Shown here: piece by piece, positions 1 to 8,118 of the stretch
How positions within the stretch are numbered: the stretch's first letter is position 1
Layout of the letters: each line of letters starts with the position of its first letter
Assembly: GCF_029207565.1 (NCBI RefSeq)
Contig: NZ_JANCMW010000010.1
Span: 62,001 to 126,000, forward strand
Direction of reading: 5' to 3'
DNA: 64,000 nucleotides
DNA from: Marinobacter iranensis
GTDB taxonomy: Bacteria; Pseudomonadota; Gammaproteobacteria; Pseudomonadales; Oleiphilaceae
The notes under the pieces: model-generated
Told to the model about the DNA's origin: nothing
Databases searched by the model: none
Seen by the model: only the letters and a program-made list of their open reading frames with translations
Position numbers and translations under genes: made by a program

Positions 1-60
1 AAGCCCGAAGTAACCGAACCAGCCCCGGATAGTAAATAAAGAACGAGGATAGAACAGACA

Positions 61-1464
61 ATGAACTTTACGGAAGCTTCCCTGTTTTGGGGATTTTTGG
101 TGGTTTACGGGGTGGTGATGTATGTGTTGTCGCCGAAGAGTAAGAACGCCAATTCTTTCTACAAGGGGGCGGATGACCAGGGAAATCCCGTGGGGCAGTG
201 GTCGCTGACGGCGAGTATTTTTATCAGCTGGATCTTTGCCAAGTCGGTCACCAATGCTGCCAACCTGGGTGCTGCCTATGGTGTGACCGGCGGGCTGGCG
301 TATGCCAGTTACTGGCTGTCGATTCCCGTGGCTGGTTACATTATTTACCTGATTCGTACCCAGACCGGTGCCCGCAGTCTGCAGGATTTTCTGACCTCCC
401 GGTTTGGCCGGTTCGCAAGTCTGGCGTTTGCGGCTGCCATCCTGATTCGGCTGTATAACGAGGTCTGGAGCAATACCGCCGTGGTTGGCGGTTACTTCGG
501 GCTTCCGGGTGAGTGGGAGTATTACAGCGCTGCCATGCTGTTTACCGTGTTTACCCTGGCCTACAGCCTCAAGGGCGGTCTGCGCTCGTCGATTTTTACT
601 GATGTGATCCAGGCCTTTGTGTTTGTGTTTTTTGTCGGGGCAGTGCTGTTTCTGATTGTGCCGGCCAATGACACCAGTGCCCTGCTCACTAACGGCGAAT
701 TCAGGCTCAACGCCGGTTTTGACCTTTTGCTGGTGGCGCTTCTGCAGATGTTCAGCTATCCCTTCCATGATCCCGTGCTGACTGACCGGGGTTTTGTGAA
801 CAAGGAGAAAACCATGCTGAAGAGCTTTGTGGTGGCTGGGCTGCTGGGCTTTGTGGCGGTGTTTATCTTCAGTCTGGTGGGTGTGCATGCCCGCTTGAAC
901 GGTATTGAGGCGATGGGCAACGCGCCGGCGGCGGTGGGGCAATCGCTGGGGCTGGCGGCGCTGTTCTTCATGAGTGTGGTGATGATGACATCCGCGGGCT
1001 CAACGCTGGATTCCACTTTCAGCTCACTGGCCAAGTCCTTGGCGATGGATCTGCCGCGGCTGGCGAAACGGGCGAAAGACCGGTTGCCGAGTGTGCGTGT
1101 GGGTGCGGTGATCATGATTGTCTTTGCATTCCTTGGGAACCTGCCGATGTTTGCGGGCACCGATATCCTCAAGGCCACGACCATCTCCGGCACCATGGTC
1201 ATGGGGCTGGCGCCGGTGTTCCTGTTTTATGGATTTACCCGCTGGTCGCCCTGGAGTTTCCACCTCAGCTTCTGGACCGGGCTTGGCCTGGGGGTGTTGC
1301 TGGCGGTGGGATTGGTTCCGTCCAGTTGGGCAATTGGCGATGGCAAATACGCCATGCTTTTGGGTGTCAACGCTTACGGTTTCCTGGTCTGCACGGCTGG
1401 TTTCTTTGTGCCCCTGGTCCTTCGACGGCTTGCCGGGCGATCGCTGGCGGCGGGTGAAGCATAG
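61..1464 (+). CDS. Sodium:solute symporter (SSF) family permease
   Basis: A 467-residue polytopic membrane protein with about 12-13 hydrophobic segments. The segment YSLKGGLRSSIFTDVIQAF (about residues 165-185) and the later TSAGSTLDSTFSSLAKSLA (about 310-330) match the conserved core of the SSF (SLC5-like) family. It should couple inward sodium flow to solute uptake across the inner membrane. The substrate cannot be read from sequence. The ATG is preceded by GAGGAT. The gene ends 9 bp before a metallophosphoesterase-like gene, so the two are probably co-transcribed. Family call firm, substrate unknown; a link to the neighbouring ectoine genes is only positional. Confidence 0.88.
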   Translation: MNFTEASLFWGFLVVYGVVMYVLSPKSKNANSFYKGADDQGNPVGQWSLTASIFISWIFAKSVTNAANLGAAYGVTGGLAYASYWLSIPVAGYIIYLIRTQTGARSLQDFLTSRFGRFASLAFAAAILIRLYNEVWSNTAVVGGYFGLPGEWEYYSAAMLFTVFTLAYSLKGGLRSSIFTDVIQAFVFVFFVGAVLFLIVPANDTSALLTNGEFRLNAGFDLLLVALLQMFSYPFHDPVLTDRGFVNKEKTMLKSFVVAGLLGFVAVFIFSLVGVHARLNGIEAMGNAPAAVGQSLGLAALFFMSVVMMTSAGSTLDSTFSSLAKSLAMDLPRLAKRAKDRLPSVRVGAVIMIVFAFLGNLPMFAGTDILKATTISGTMVMGLAPVFLFYGFTRWSPWSFHLSFWTGLGLGVLLAVGLVPSSWAIGDGKYAMLLGVNAYGFLVCTAGFFVPLVLRRLAGRSLAAGEA

Positions 1465-1473
1465 GGGGATACT

Positions 1474-2409
1474 ATGAGTGAAGGTCGCAGCTGTCCGCTG
1501 GCGTATCGCTACAATCCCGCTTCGCTGCAGGTCAATGGGGACGTGCTGTATGTGGTCGGTGGTCTTTATGGGAACCCCTATGCCCTGGACGAAATTGAGC
1601 AAATGGCGCTGGCGGAGGAGCGCCAGGGGCATCGGGTAACGCTGGTGTTCAACGGGGATTTCAATTGGTTCAATGCCAGCGACAGCCTGTTCCGCGAGAT
1701 CAACAATCGGGTGCTGGACCACACCGTCAGCCTGGGTAATGTGGAGTACGAACTGGCCAACCCCAGTGCGGGCGCCGGCTGCGGGTGTGCCTATCCGGAT
1801 TTCGTGGATGAGGGTGTGGTTGAGCGTTCCAACGACATCATGGAGCGACTGCAGGGTGTGGCCGGGGAGCACCCGGACATCCGCAAACGTCTGCTCCTTC
1901 TGCCCCGGTATCGTTGCCTGTTGTTTGGAGGCCTAAAGGTTTTGGTGATTCACGGAGATCCCGAATCCCTGGCTGGTTGGGGGCTGGCCCATGAATCCTT
2001 TGTGGCCGGCAACGAATCGAAGCTTGCGGAATGGTTTGGGGTGTCCGGCGCTGATGTGATTGTCTCCACCCATACCTGCCTGCCGGTGCTCTGGTCCGGC
2101 CTGGTGGAGGGGCGCAGTTGCGTTGTTGCCAACAACGGCTCGGCGGGGATGGGTAACCTGTTGCGGGACTCACGGGGCCTGATTACCCGCATAGGGTTGA
2201 CCAGCCCCGTGGCTGAGCCGGTTGCCGGTCTTGAGCGCCAGGGGCTTAGCGTTTCCCTGGTGCCGGTTGCCTATGATCTTGGCGCCTGGTTGCCGCAGTT
2301 TGACAGGCTCTGGCCGGCCGGTTCGGCAGCGGCCGTGTCTTACCGGAAACGGATCGTTGGAGGGACGTCTTTGGCCGCCAGGGACATCACTTTCCCCGTT
2401 CTGGTTTAA
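1474..2409 (+). CDS. Metallophosphoesterase-like protein with altered first metal motif
   Basis: A 311-residue soluble protein with the order of motifs of calcineurin-like phosphoesterases: VVGGLYGNPYAL near residue 27, FNGDFNWF near 58, VIHGDPE near 155, STHTCLP near 192 and NNGSAGM near 212. Compared with the usual GDxHG first motif, both the Asp and His are replaced (GGLYG), so metal binding and catalysis may differ from classical phosphatases or use another residue set. Start ATG follows GGGGGA at good spacing. It lies directly behind the SSF permease, suggesting a transporter/hydrolase pair acting on one compound. Function not known. Confidence 0.6.
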   Translation: MSEGRSCPLAYRYNPASLQVNGDVLYVVGGLYGNPYALDEIEQMALAEERQGHRVTLVFNGDFNWFNASDSLFREINNRVLDHTVSLGNVEYELANPSAGAGCGCAYPDFVDEGVVERSNDIMERLQGVAGEHPDIRKRLLLLPRYRCLLFGGLKVLVIHGDPESLAGWGLAHESFVAGNESKLAEWFGVSGADVIVSTHTCLPVLWSGLVEGRSCVVANNGSAGMGNLLRDSRGLITRIGLTSPVAEPVAGLERQGLSVSLVPVAYDLGAWLPQFDRLWPAGSAAAVSYRKRIVGGTSLAARDITFPVLV

Positions 2410-2496
2410 CGGAATTGTCACTGGCAGATGGTGCAATAGGGTCTATTCTGAAGGTGTAAGGCAGAACTTGTGCCTGGCGTGTCCCGGAAGGCCGAC

Positions 2497-2524
2497 TTGA
2501 AATATATTTTGTGGTCTATATAAT
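2497..2524 (+). promoter_or_regulatory. Sigma-70-type promoter of the ectA operon
   Basis: TTGAAA (2497-2502) and a perfect TATAAT (2519-2524) are separated by 16 bp in an AT-rich stretch 36 bp before the ectA ATG. The near-consensus hexamers and position suggest this is the main ectoine operon promoter; the osmotic control typical of ect operons cannot be seen directly. Confidence 0.65.
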
Positions 2525-2559
2525 TTAACACTAACTTTTTGAGACGAACCGATCACGTT

Positions 2560-3075
2560 ATGACATCAGAAGGCTCGAATACCACCGCCATCAGCCTCCG
2601 GACACCGGTCAAGGATGATGGCTTCAGGCTCCACCAACTGGTCGCGGAGTGCCCGCCGCTGGACCCCAACTCGATCTACTGCAACCTCCTGCAGTGCAGC
2701 CACTTTGCCGAAACCGGCGTGGCGGCGGAGATAGACGGCGATCTGGTCGGCTTTATTTCCGGATATATTCCCCCTCAACAGCCCGAAACCGTATTTGTCT
2801 GGCAGGTTGCCGTTCACGAGAAAGGTCGTGGGCAGGGTCTGGCCAAACGGATGCTGAAGGCGATTGTGGCCCGGGACGCGTGCAAGAACGTGACCCATAT
2901 GGAAACCACCATTACCGAAGACAATGAGGCTTCCTGGGCGCTGTTCCGGTCCTTTGCCCGTGACATGGGTGCCGAGCTCACCTATCACGAGCACTTTGAG
3001 AAAGACACCCACTTTGGCGGCAAGCACGACTCCGAGTTCCTGCTCCGCATCGGGCCTTTCACAAAGCCGGCGTAA
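2560..3075 (+). CDS. ectA: L-2,4-diaminobutyrate acetyltransferase (EctA)
   Basis: A 171-residue GNAT-fold acetyltransferase that uses acetyl-CoA to make N-gamma-acetyl-diaminobutyrate, the second committed step of ectoine synthesis. The acetyl-CoA pyrophosphate loop is visible as RGQGLAKRM (about residues 95-103) after the beta strand VWQVAVH. Length and the EctA-typical C-terminal HFGGKHDSEF region agree with the family. An upstream in-frame TTG at 2539 would add seven residues, but ATG 2560 gives the normal length. First gene of ectA-ectB-ask. ectC, which normally follows ectB, is absent here. Confidence 0.95.
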   Translation: MTSEGSNTTAISLRTPVKDDGFRLHQLVAECPPLDPNSIYCNLLQCSHFAETGVAAEIDGDLVGFISGYIPPQQPETVFVWQVAVHEKGRGQGLAKRMLKAIVARDACKNVTHMETTITEDNEASWALFRSFARDMGAELTYHEHFEKDTHFGGKHDSEFLLRIGPFTKPA

Positions 3076-3206
3076 CCGCCTTCCCGAACGACCGATACCC
3101 CTGTTTGGACTGGCCGGCAGATTGCTGAGGTGAATCTGTCACAACGGCTTCAACCAACGTGCCACCGCACAGCTACCTCGAACCTGACATGCTAAGAGGC
3201 AAGACC

Positions 3207-4475
3207 ATGGAACTTTTCAAGTCGACCGAATCCGAAGTACGTGTTTATTCCCGTGCCTTTCCGGTGATTTTTAACCGTGCCAAGAACGCGCACCTGTACA
3301 CCGAAGATGGCAAGGAATACCTGGATTTTCTCGCCGGCGCCGGATCACTGAACTATGGCCACAACAACGACATTCTCAAGAAAGCGCTGCTCGAGTACAT
3401 TGAAAGCGATGGTGTCAGTCAGGGCCTGGACATGTTTACCACCGCCAAGCACGATTTTATTGAGTCCTACAAGAAGCACATTCTGGACCCCCGCGGCCTG
3501 AACTACAAAATGCAGTTTACCGGCCCCACCGGTACCAACTGTGTGGAAGCGGCCCTGAAACTGGCCCGCAAGGTGAAAGGCCGTAACGGCATTGTTTCCT
3601 TCACCAACGGCTTCCATGGCGTCACCATGGGTGCGGTTGCTGCCACTGGTAACAAGCATCACCGGGGCGGTGTCGGCACCCCACTCGGCAACGTGGACTT
3701 CATGTTCTATGACGGTTATCTGGGTGAGAACGTGGACACCCTGGAGATCATGGACAAGGTGCTGTCTGACGGCTCGTCCGGCTTCGAACTTCCGGCTGCG
3801 GTAATTGTCGAGGCGGTCCAGGGCGAAGGTGGCCTGAACGCGGCTCGTGCCGAATGGCTGCAGGGGCTCGAGAAGCTGTGCAAAAAGCACGACATACTGC
3901 TGATCGTTGATGATATCCAGGCCGGTAATGGCCGTACCGGCGAGTTCTTCAGCTTCGAGTTTGCCGGCATCAAGCCGGATATCGTGACCGTGTCCAAGTC
4001 ACTGAGTGGTTACGGCCTGCCCATGGCGCTGGTGCTGTTCAAGCCGGAGCTGGATGTCTGGGGGCCGGGCGAGCATAACGGCACTTTCCGGGGCAACAAC
4101 ATGGCCTTTGTTACCGCACGGGCGGCTGTTGAGACCTACTGGAAAGACGATGCCTTCGCCAATGAGGTGAAAACCAAGACCCAGGTGCTGGGCGACGGGC
4201 TGCAGGCTATCTGTGACAAGTACCCGGGCGAGTTCAAAATGAAGGGTCGGGGCATGATGCGTGGTATCGAAGCCACTCACGCCGAGCTGACCGACAGGAT
4301 TACCAGCCGTGCCTTTGAGAAGGGGCTGATTATTGAAACCAGTGGCCCCAATGACGAAGTGATCAAGTGCCTGATGCCGCTGACCACCAGCGAAGATGAT
4401 CTGCGCAAAGGTGCTAAACTTCTAGCAGAAAGCGTGGATGAAATCATGCAGGAAGGAATGAGCAAGGCGTCCTGA
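3207..4475 (+). CDS. ectB: Diaminobutyrate--2-oxoglutarate aminotransferase (EctB)
   Basis: A 422-residue class III PLP aminotransferase converting aspartate semialdehyde and glutamate to L-2,4-diaminobutyrate, the entry step of ectoine synthesis. [16 protein letters not shown] forms the PLP phosphate-binding region, [13 protein letters not shown] carries the PLP-nitrogen Asp, and [14 protein letters not shown] carries the Schiff-base lysine. The start is ATG 3207, preceded by AGAGG; earlier in-frame starts would add 16 atypical residues. Only 51 bp separate its stop from ask, which is too little room for ectC. Confidence 0.96.
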   Translation: MELFKSTESEVRVYSRAFPVIFNRAKNAHLYTEDGKEYLDFLAGAGSLNYGHNNDILKKALLEYIESDGVSQGLDMFTTAKHDFIESYKKHILDPRGLNYKMQFTGPTGTNCVEAALKLARKVKGRNGIVSFTNGFHGVTMGAVAATGNKHHRGGVGTPLGNVDFMFYDGYLGENVDTLEIMDKVLSDGSSGFELPAAVIVEAVQGEGGLNAARAEWLQGLEKLCKKHDILLIVDDIQAGNGRTGEFFSFEFAGIKPDIVTVSKSLSGYGLPMALVLFKPELDVWGPGEHNGTFRGNNMAFVTARAAVETYWKDDAFANEVKTKTQVLGDGLQAICDKYPGEFKMKGRGMMRGIEATHAELTDRITSRAFEKGLIIETSGPNDEVIKCLMPLTTSEDDLRKGAKLLAESVDEIMQEGMSKAS

Positions 4476-4526
4476 GACGCCTGCCATCTCCCCAAATTCA
4501 TTCTGCAGGATAACGACGGTAACACT

Positions 4527-5969
4527 ATGACTAGCGAACAACATACCGTAGAGAAGATTGGCGGCACCTCAATGAGCAACTACGAGGCGGTGCGCGATAA
4601 TATCATTCTCGGCGGGCGCACAAAGGACGACCTCTACCAGCGTATATTCGTGGTCTCCGCCTATGGTGGTGTCACCGATGAATTGCTGGAGCACAAGAAA
4701 ACCGGAGAGCCGGGCGTTTACGCCCTGTTCGCCGATGCGGAATCGGACTGGGCCTGGGGTGACGACCTCACCAAGCTGATCCAGTTCCTGACCGACATCA
4801 ACGGCGACCTGTTCCCGGACCCCATGCTCAAACAGCAGGCGGACCAGTTCATTACCGACCGGATCGAAGGTGTTCGCGGTTGCCTGATCGACCTGCAGCG
4901 CCTGTGTTCCTATGGCCAGTTCCAGCTCGAAGAGCACCTGCTGACAGTACGGGAGATGCTGGCCGGTATCGGCGAGGCCCACAGTGCGTTCAACACGGCC
5001 CTGAAGCTCCAGCAGGAAGGCATCAACGCGCGATTTGTGGACCTGACCGGTTGGCGCGATAACGAGTTGCTGCCGCTGGACGAAAAGCTCAAGCAGGCCT
5101 TCGATGCGGTTGACCTGACCCGTGAGCTGCCCATCGTCACCGGCTATGCCCAGTGCAAGGAAGGCCTGATGCGTACCTTCGACCGAGGCTACAGCGAAAT
5201 GACCTTCAGCCGGGTGGCGGTGATCACCAACGCCCGCGAGGCGATTATCCACAAGGAATACCACCTCAGCTCTGCCGACCCCAACATCGTGGGTGCGGAC
5301 AAGGTAGTGCCCCTGGGCCGTACCAACTATGACGTGGCCGACCAGCTGGCGAACCTGGGAATGGAAGCCATCCATCCCCGTGCTGGCAAGGGCATGCGCC
5401 AGAATGAGATTCCGCTGCGGGTGATGAATACCTTTGAGCCGGAACACACCGGTACCCTGATCACTGGCGATTACGTCAGTGAAAAGCCGCAGGTTGAGAT
5501 CATTGCAGGCAACAAGGGCGTGTTCGCCATTGAGGTGTTTGACCAGGACATGCAGGGTGAACCCGGCTCCGACCGCCGCATTCTGGAGGTGCTTGGCCGC
5601 TTCAAGGTGCGCTTCGTGTCGAAGGACACCAACGCCAACACCATCACCCATTACGTCGACAGTACCCTCAAGCACGTCAAGCGTGTGGTCAGGGCGCTCA
5701 AAGACGAGTTCCCTAACGCGGAAATCAGTACCCGCAAAGTGGCAATCGTGTCGGCCATTGGCAGCGATATCAAGATTCCTGGCATCCTGGCGCGGTCGGT
5801 CAAGGCCCTGGCGGATGAGGAAATCAGCATTTTGGCCCTGCACCAGTGCATGCGCCAGGTGGACATACAGTTTGTGGTGGATGAAGACGCCTACAAGAAG
5901 ACCATTGTGGCCCTTCACGGTGTGCTGATTGAGCCCTACAACCACGAGTACGCCATCGTCGCTGCATAG
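4527..5969 (+). CDS. ask: Ectoine-specific aspartate kinase (Ask_Ect)
   Basis: A 480-residue aspartokinase that phosphorylates aspartate and so feeds aspartate semialdehyde into ectoine synthesis. The N-terminal KIGGTSM is the kinase KxGGTS motif. The central region is the amino-acid kinase fold, and the C-terminal ~150 residues form the ACT regulatory domains (KVAIVSAIGSDI... region). The sequence type and its position behind ectB fit the subgroup dedicated to ectoine operons, which is thought to be less sensitive to lysine/threonine feedback. The ribosome binding site is weak, so translation may depend partly on coupling to ectB. Confidence 0.93.
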   Translation: MTSEQHTVEKIGGTSMSNYEAVRDNIILGGRTKDDLYQRIFVVSAYGGVTDELLEHKKTGEPGVYALFADAESDWAWGDDLTKLIQFLTDINGDLFPDPMLKQQADQFITDRIEGVRGCLIDLQRLCSYGQFQLEEHLLTVREMLAGIGEAHSAFNTALKLQQEGINARFVDLTGWRDNELLPLDEKLKQAFDAVDLTRELPIVTGYAQCKEGLMRTFDRGYSEMTFSRVAVITNAREAIIHKEYHLSSADPNIVGADKVVPLGRTNYDVADQLANLGMEAIHPRAGKGMRQNEIPLRVMNTFEPEHTGTLITGDYVSEKPQVEIIAGNKGVFAIEVFDQDMQGEPGSDRRILEVLGRFKVRFVSKDTNANTITHYVDSTLKHVKRVVRALKDEFPNAEISTRKVAIVSAIGSDIKIPGILARSVKALADEEISILALHQCMRQVDIQFVVDEDAYKKTIVALHGVLIEPYNHEYAIVAA

Positions 5970-6032
5970 TCCGGTCAGGGAATCCACGGCGCAGTCCCGC
6001 GCGGTGGTGGGGAGCCTGGGCCGTTCCTTGGA

Positions 6033-6485
6033 CTATCCCTGAACTGTAAAGAACCAGACACCGGCAGCCACCTGGCACACCAGTACAACGGCTGTCAGTA
6101 CCAGCCTTAGTTGCAGGTACCAGTCAGGCCAGTAGTCTTTCATCCAGCGTGCATCCACGACGTAGAGAGCCATATAAGCGACGGTATAGACCACTATCTG
6201 GGCAGCGATGGGGAGTAGCAGGCCGATTCCGGCGGTGATGAAAAACACCTGGCTCAATAGCATGGTTACCAGGGGAGAGATGGGGTAGCAGCGGTTTTCA
6301 AGCTGCATGGCCAATGGCCAGTAAATGCCGGCCATGAAGGCCAGTATGCCGGCACTGTAGAGGTAAAAGTAGCTGATGATCAGCATGCTCTGGGCAGGCA
6401 TTGTGAACAGCCCGAGAATGGCAGCCAGGAACGGTAGCAGGCCGGCAATACCGACAACAATTGCCAGCCGGGCGACGGCAATCAC
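6033..6485 (-). CDS. DUF3429 family small inner-membrane protein
   Basis: A 150-residue protein with about five hydrophobic helices, including IAGLLPFLAAILGLF, ILAFMAGIYWPLAMQ and VLTAVVLVCQVAAGVWFF. The spacing of helices and the FMAGIYWPLAM segment resemble DUF3429 proteins, whose function is not known. It is convergent with ask and apparently alone. No catalytic motif is visible. The 164 bp between it and the upstream tag gene hold no recognised element. Confidence 0.6.
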   Translation of the reverse strand: MIAVARLAIVVGIAGLLPFLAAILGLFTMPAQSMLIISYFYLYSAGILAFMAGIYWPLAMQLENRCYPISPLVTMLLSQVFFITAGIGLLLPIAAQIVVYTVAYMALYVVDARWMKDYWPDWYLQLRLVLTAVVLVCQVAAGVWFFTVQG

Positions 6486-6649
6486 GAGTCTCGCCCTTGC
6501 ACCCGTTTTCTCATCAAGTTTTCCAGGGATACTCTCACCGTAATACTCTCGCAGTAGGACTCGGGGGATAATGTGCTACCCACGGACTTACGAGCAACGG
6601 ATCGTTTGGGATCATTGGGACCGCGCAATCTCCCCGGAAAACTACAGGT

Positions 6650-7237
6650 TCAGGTTCTTGCAGCCAGTTCCCGACATACTGAGTGCTGCGGGCAATCCAC
6701 CAGATGGTCGTTTACCATTCCAGTGGCCTGCATAAAGGCGTAAACAATCGTGGGGCCGACAAAATTAAACCCACGCTTCTTGAGCGCCTTGGACATGGCT
6801 TCGGCCTCGGGTGTATGTACCGGCACGTCAGCGAAGCGCTGCCAGCGATTCTGAATGGGTTCGCCACCCACGAACGACCACAGGAAATCACCAAACGATT
6901 GGCCCTGTTCCTGTAAATCCAGATAACCCCGGGCGTTGCGAATGACGGATTCCACCTTCAGTCGGTTACGGACGATGCCCTTGTCCTGCATCAGCGACTC
7001 CACCTTGGCATCGTCGTAACGGACGATTTTCTCCGGATCGAAGTGGTCGTAGGCAACGCGATAGTTTTCCTGCTTTTTCAGGATGGTAATCCAGCTCAGG
7101 CCGGCCTGTTGGCCGTCCAGGCACAGTTTTTCGAACAGTGCCAGATCGTTATATTCCGGCCGGCCCCAGACGGTATCGTGGTAATCGACGTAGAGTGGGT
7201 CGTCGCCACACCATGGACAGCGTTGTTGATCGGTCAT
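6650..7237 (-). CDS. tag: DNA-3-methyladenine glycosylase I (Tag)
   Basis: A 195-residue base-excision repair glycosylase that removes 3-methyladenine from alkylated DNA. Family features are clear: the N-terminal RCPWCGDDPLYVDYHDTVWG, which supplies the Cys and His of the structural zinc site, the active-site region LDGQQAGLSWITILKK with its Glu/Gln pocket, and the C-terminal VNDHLVDCPQH, which supplies the other zinc ligands. Length is normal. It is 38 bp downstream of pdxH on the same strand, so a pdxH-tag operon is possible. Confidence 0.95.
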   Translation of the reverse strand: MTDQQRCPWCGDDPLYVDYHDTVWGRPEYNDLALFEKLCLDGQQAGLSWITILKKQENYRVAYDHFDPEKIVRYDDAKVESLMQDKGIVRNRLKVESVIRNARGYLDLQEQGQSFGDFLWSFVGGEPIQNRWQRFADVPVHTPEAEAMSKALKKRGFNFVGPTIVYAFMQATGMVNDHLVDCPQHSVCRELAART

Positions 7238-7275
7238 AGTTTACCTTTGAGCGAAGAGTGATGGATTGGCTGGCG

Positions 7276-7911
7276 TCAGGGCTGGAGGCGGTCGATGCGC
7301 CACTCGTCGCCCTGTTTTACATATTCAAAACGGTCATGCAGGCGGCTTGGCCGTCCCTGCCAGAACTCGATCCGCTCCGGCACCACCCGGTAACCACCCC
7401 AGAAGTCCGGCAGCGGGATTTCACCATCGCTGAAGCGGCGTTTCATCTCCGCCACTTTCTGCTCAAGCAGTCCGCGGGAGGTAATGGCCCTGCTCTGTTC
7501 CGACACCCATGCGCCGATCTGGCTGCCCCGTGGGCGTGATGCGAAGTACCTCAGTGACTCGGACTTGCTGACCTTTTCCACAGGGCCCTGAATCCGCACC
7601 TGTCGATTAAGGCCTACCCAGGGAAACAACAGCGCCGCTTTGGGATTCTCCGCTATTTCCCGTGCCTTGCGGCTGCCGTAATTGGTGTAGAACACGAAGC
7701 CGGAGTCATCGAAATATTTCAGCAATACCGTGCGTATGTCAGGCATGCCATCCTGGCCGGCTGTAGCCAGGGACATGGCATTGGGCTCAAGGATGCCGGC
7801 TTCCCGGGCATCCTTGAACCAGCCCTGGAATTGCCTGACCGGGTTGTCATCAAGAGCGTCACGGTCGAGACCTTCGCTCTCGAAGTCGCGGCGCATATCG
7901 CTAATGTCCAT
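7276..7911 (-). CDS. pdxH: Pyridoxamine 5'-phosphate oxidase (PdxH)
   Basis: A 211-residue flavoprotein that oxidises pyridoxine/pyridoxamine phosphate to pyridoxal phosphate with FMN. Recognisable family segments are RTVLLKYFDDSGFVFYTNY (FMN binding), KAALLFPWVGLNRQVRIQG, SRPRGSQIGAWVSEQS and the C-terminal substrate/FMN-binding EFWQGRPSRLHDRFEY. Full length. Its product supports PLP enzymes such as EctB nearby, but no functional linkage should be read into that. Confidence 0.95.
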   Translation of the reverse strand: MDISDMRRDFESEGLDRDALDDNPVRQFQGWFKDAREAGILEPNAMSLATAGQDGMPDIRTVLLKYFDDSGFVFYTNYGSRKAREIAENPKAALLFPWVGLNRQVRIQGPVEKVSKSESLRYFASRPRGSQIGAWVSEQSRAITSRGLLEQKVAEMKRRFSDGEIPLPDFWGGYRVVPERIEFWQGRPSRLHDRFEYVKQGDEWRIDRLQP

Positions 7912-8118
7912 ATGGGGTGCCTGCGTAAATCTGTGTAAGAAATTTCGTTGTCCGATACGATGAAAACAGAATATCGGGTTCGTTGCGCCCTGTCAGTCAA
8001 TGGATGATGCCAGCCCACGGAGGACTCCGGCTGACAAAACCGACACAGGCGGGCTATCCTTGGTGGACAGGTTGGGGCCGGACCGCGCCCGTCATCAATG
8101 ATAAACAAGGAGAGCCCG

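Noticed and set aside
2561..5969. ectC hidden in another frame of the ectoine operon
   Set aside because: The gaps are 131 and 51 bp, and no alternate frame in the region resembles the ectoine synthase cupin.
4569..5987. 472-codon open frame antisense to ask
   Set aside because: It mirrors ask exactly, is His/Val/Gln-rich and has no family similarity; GC-rich codon bias opens antisense frames.
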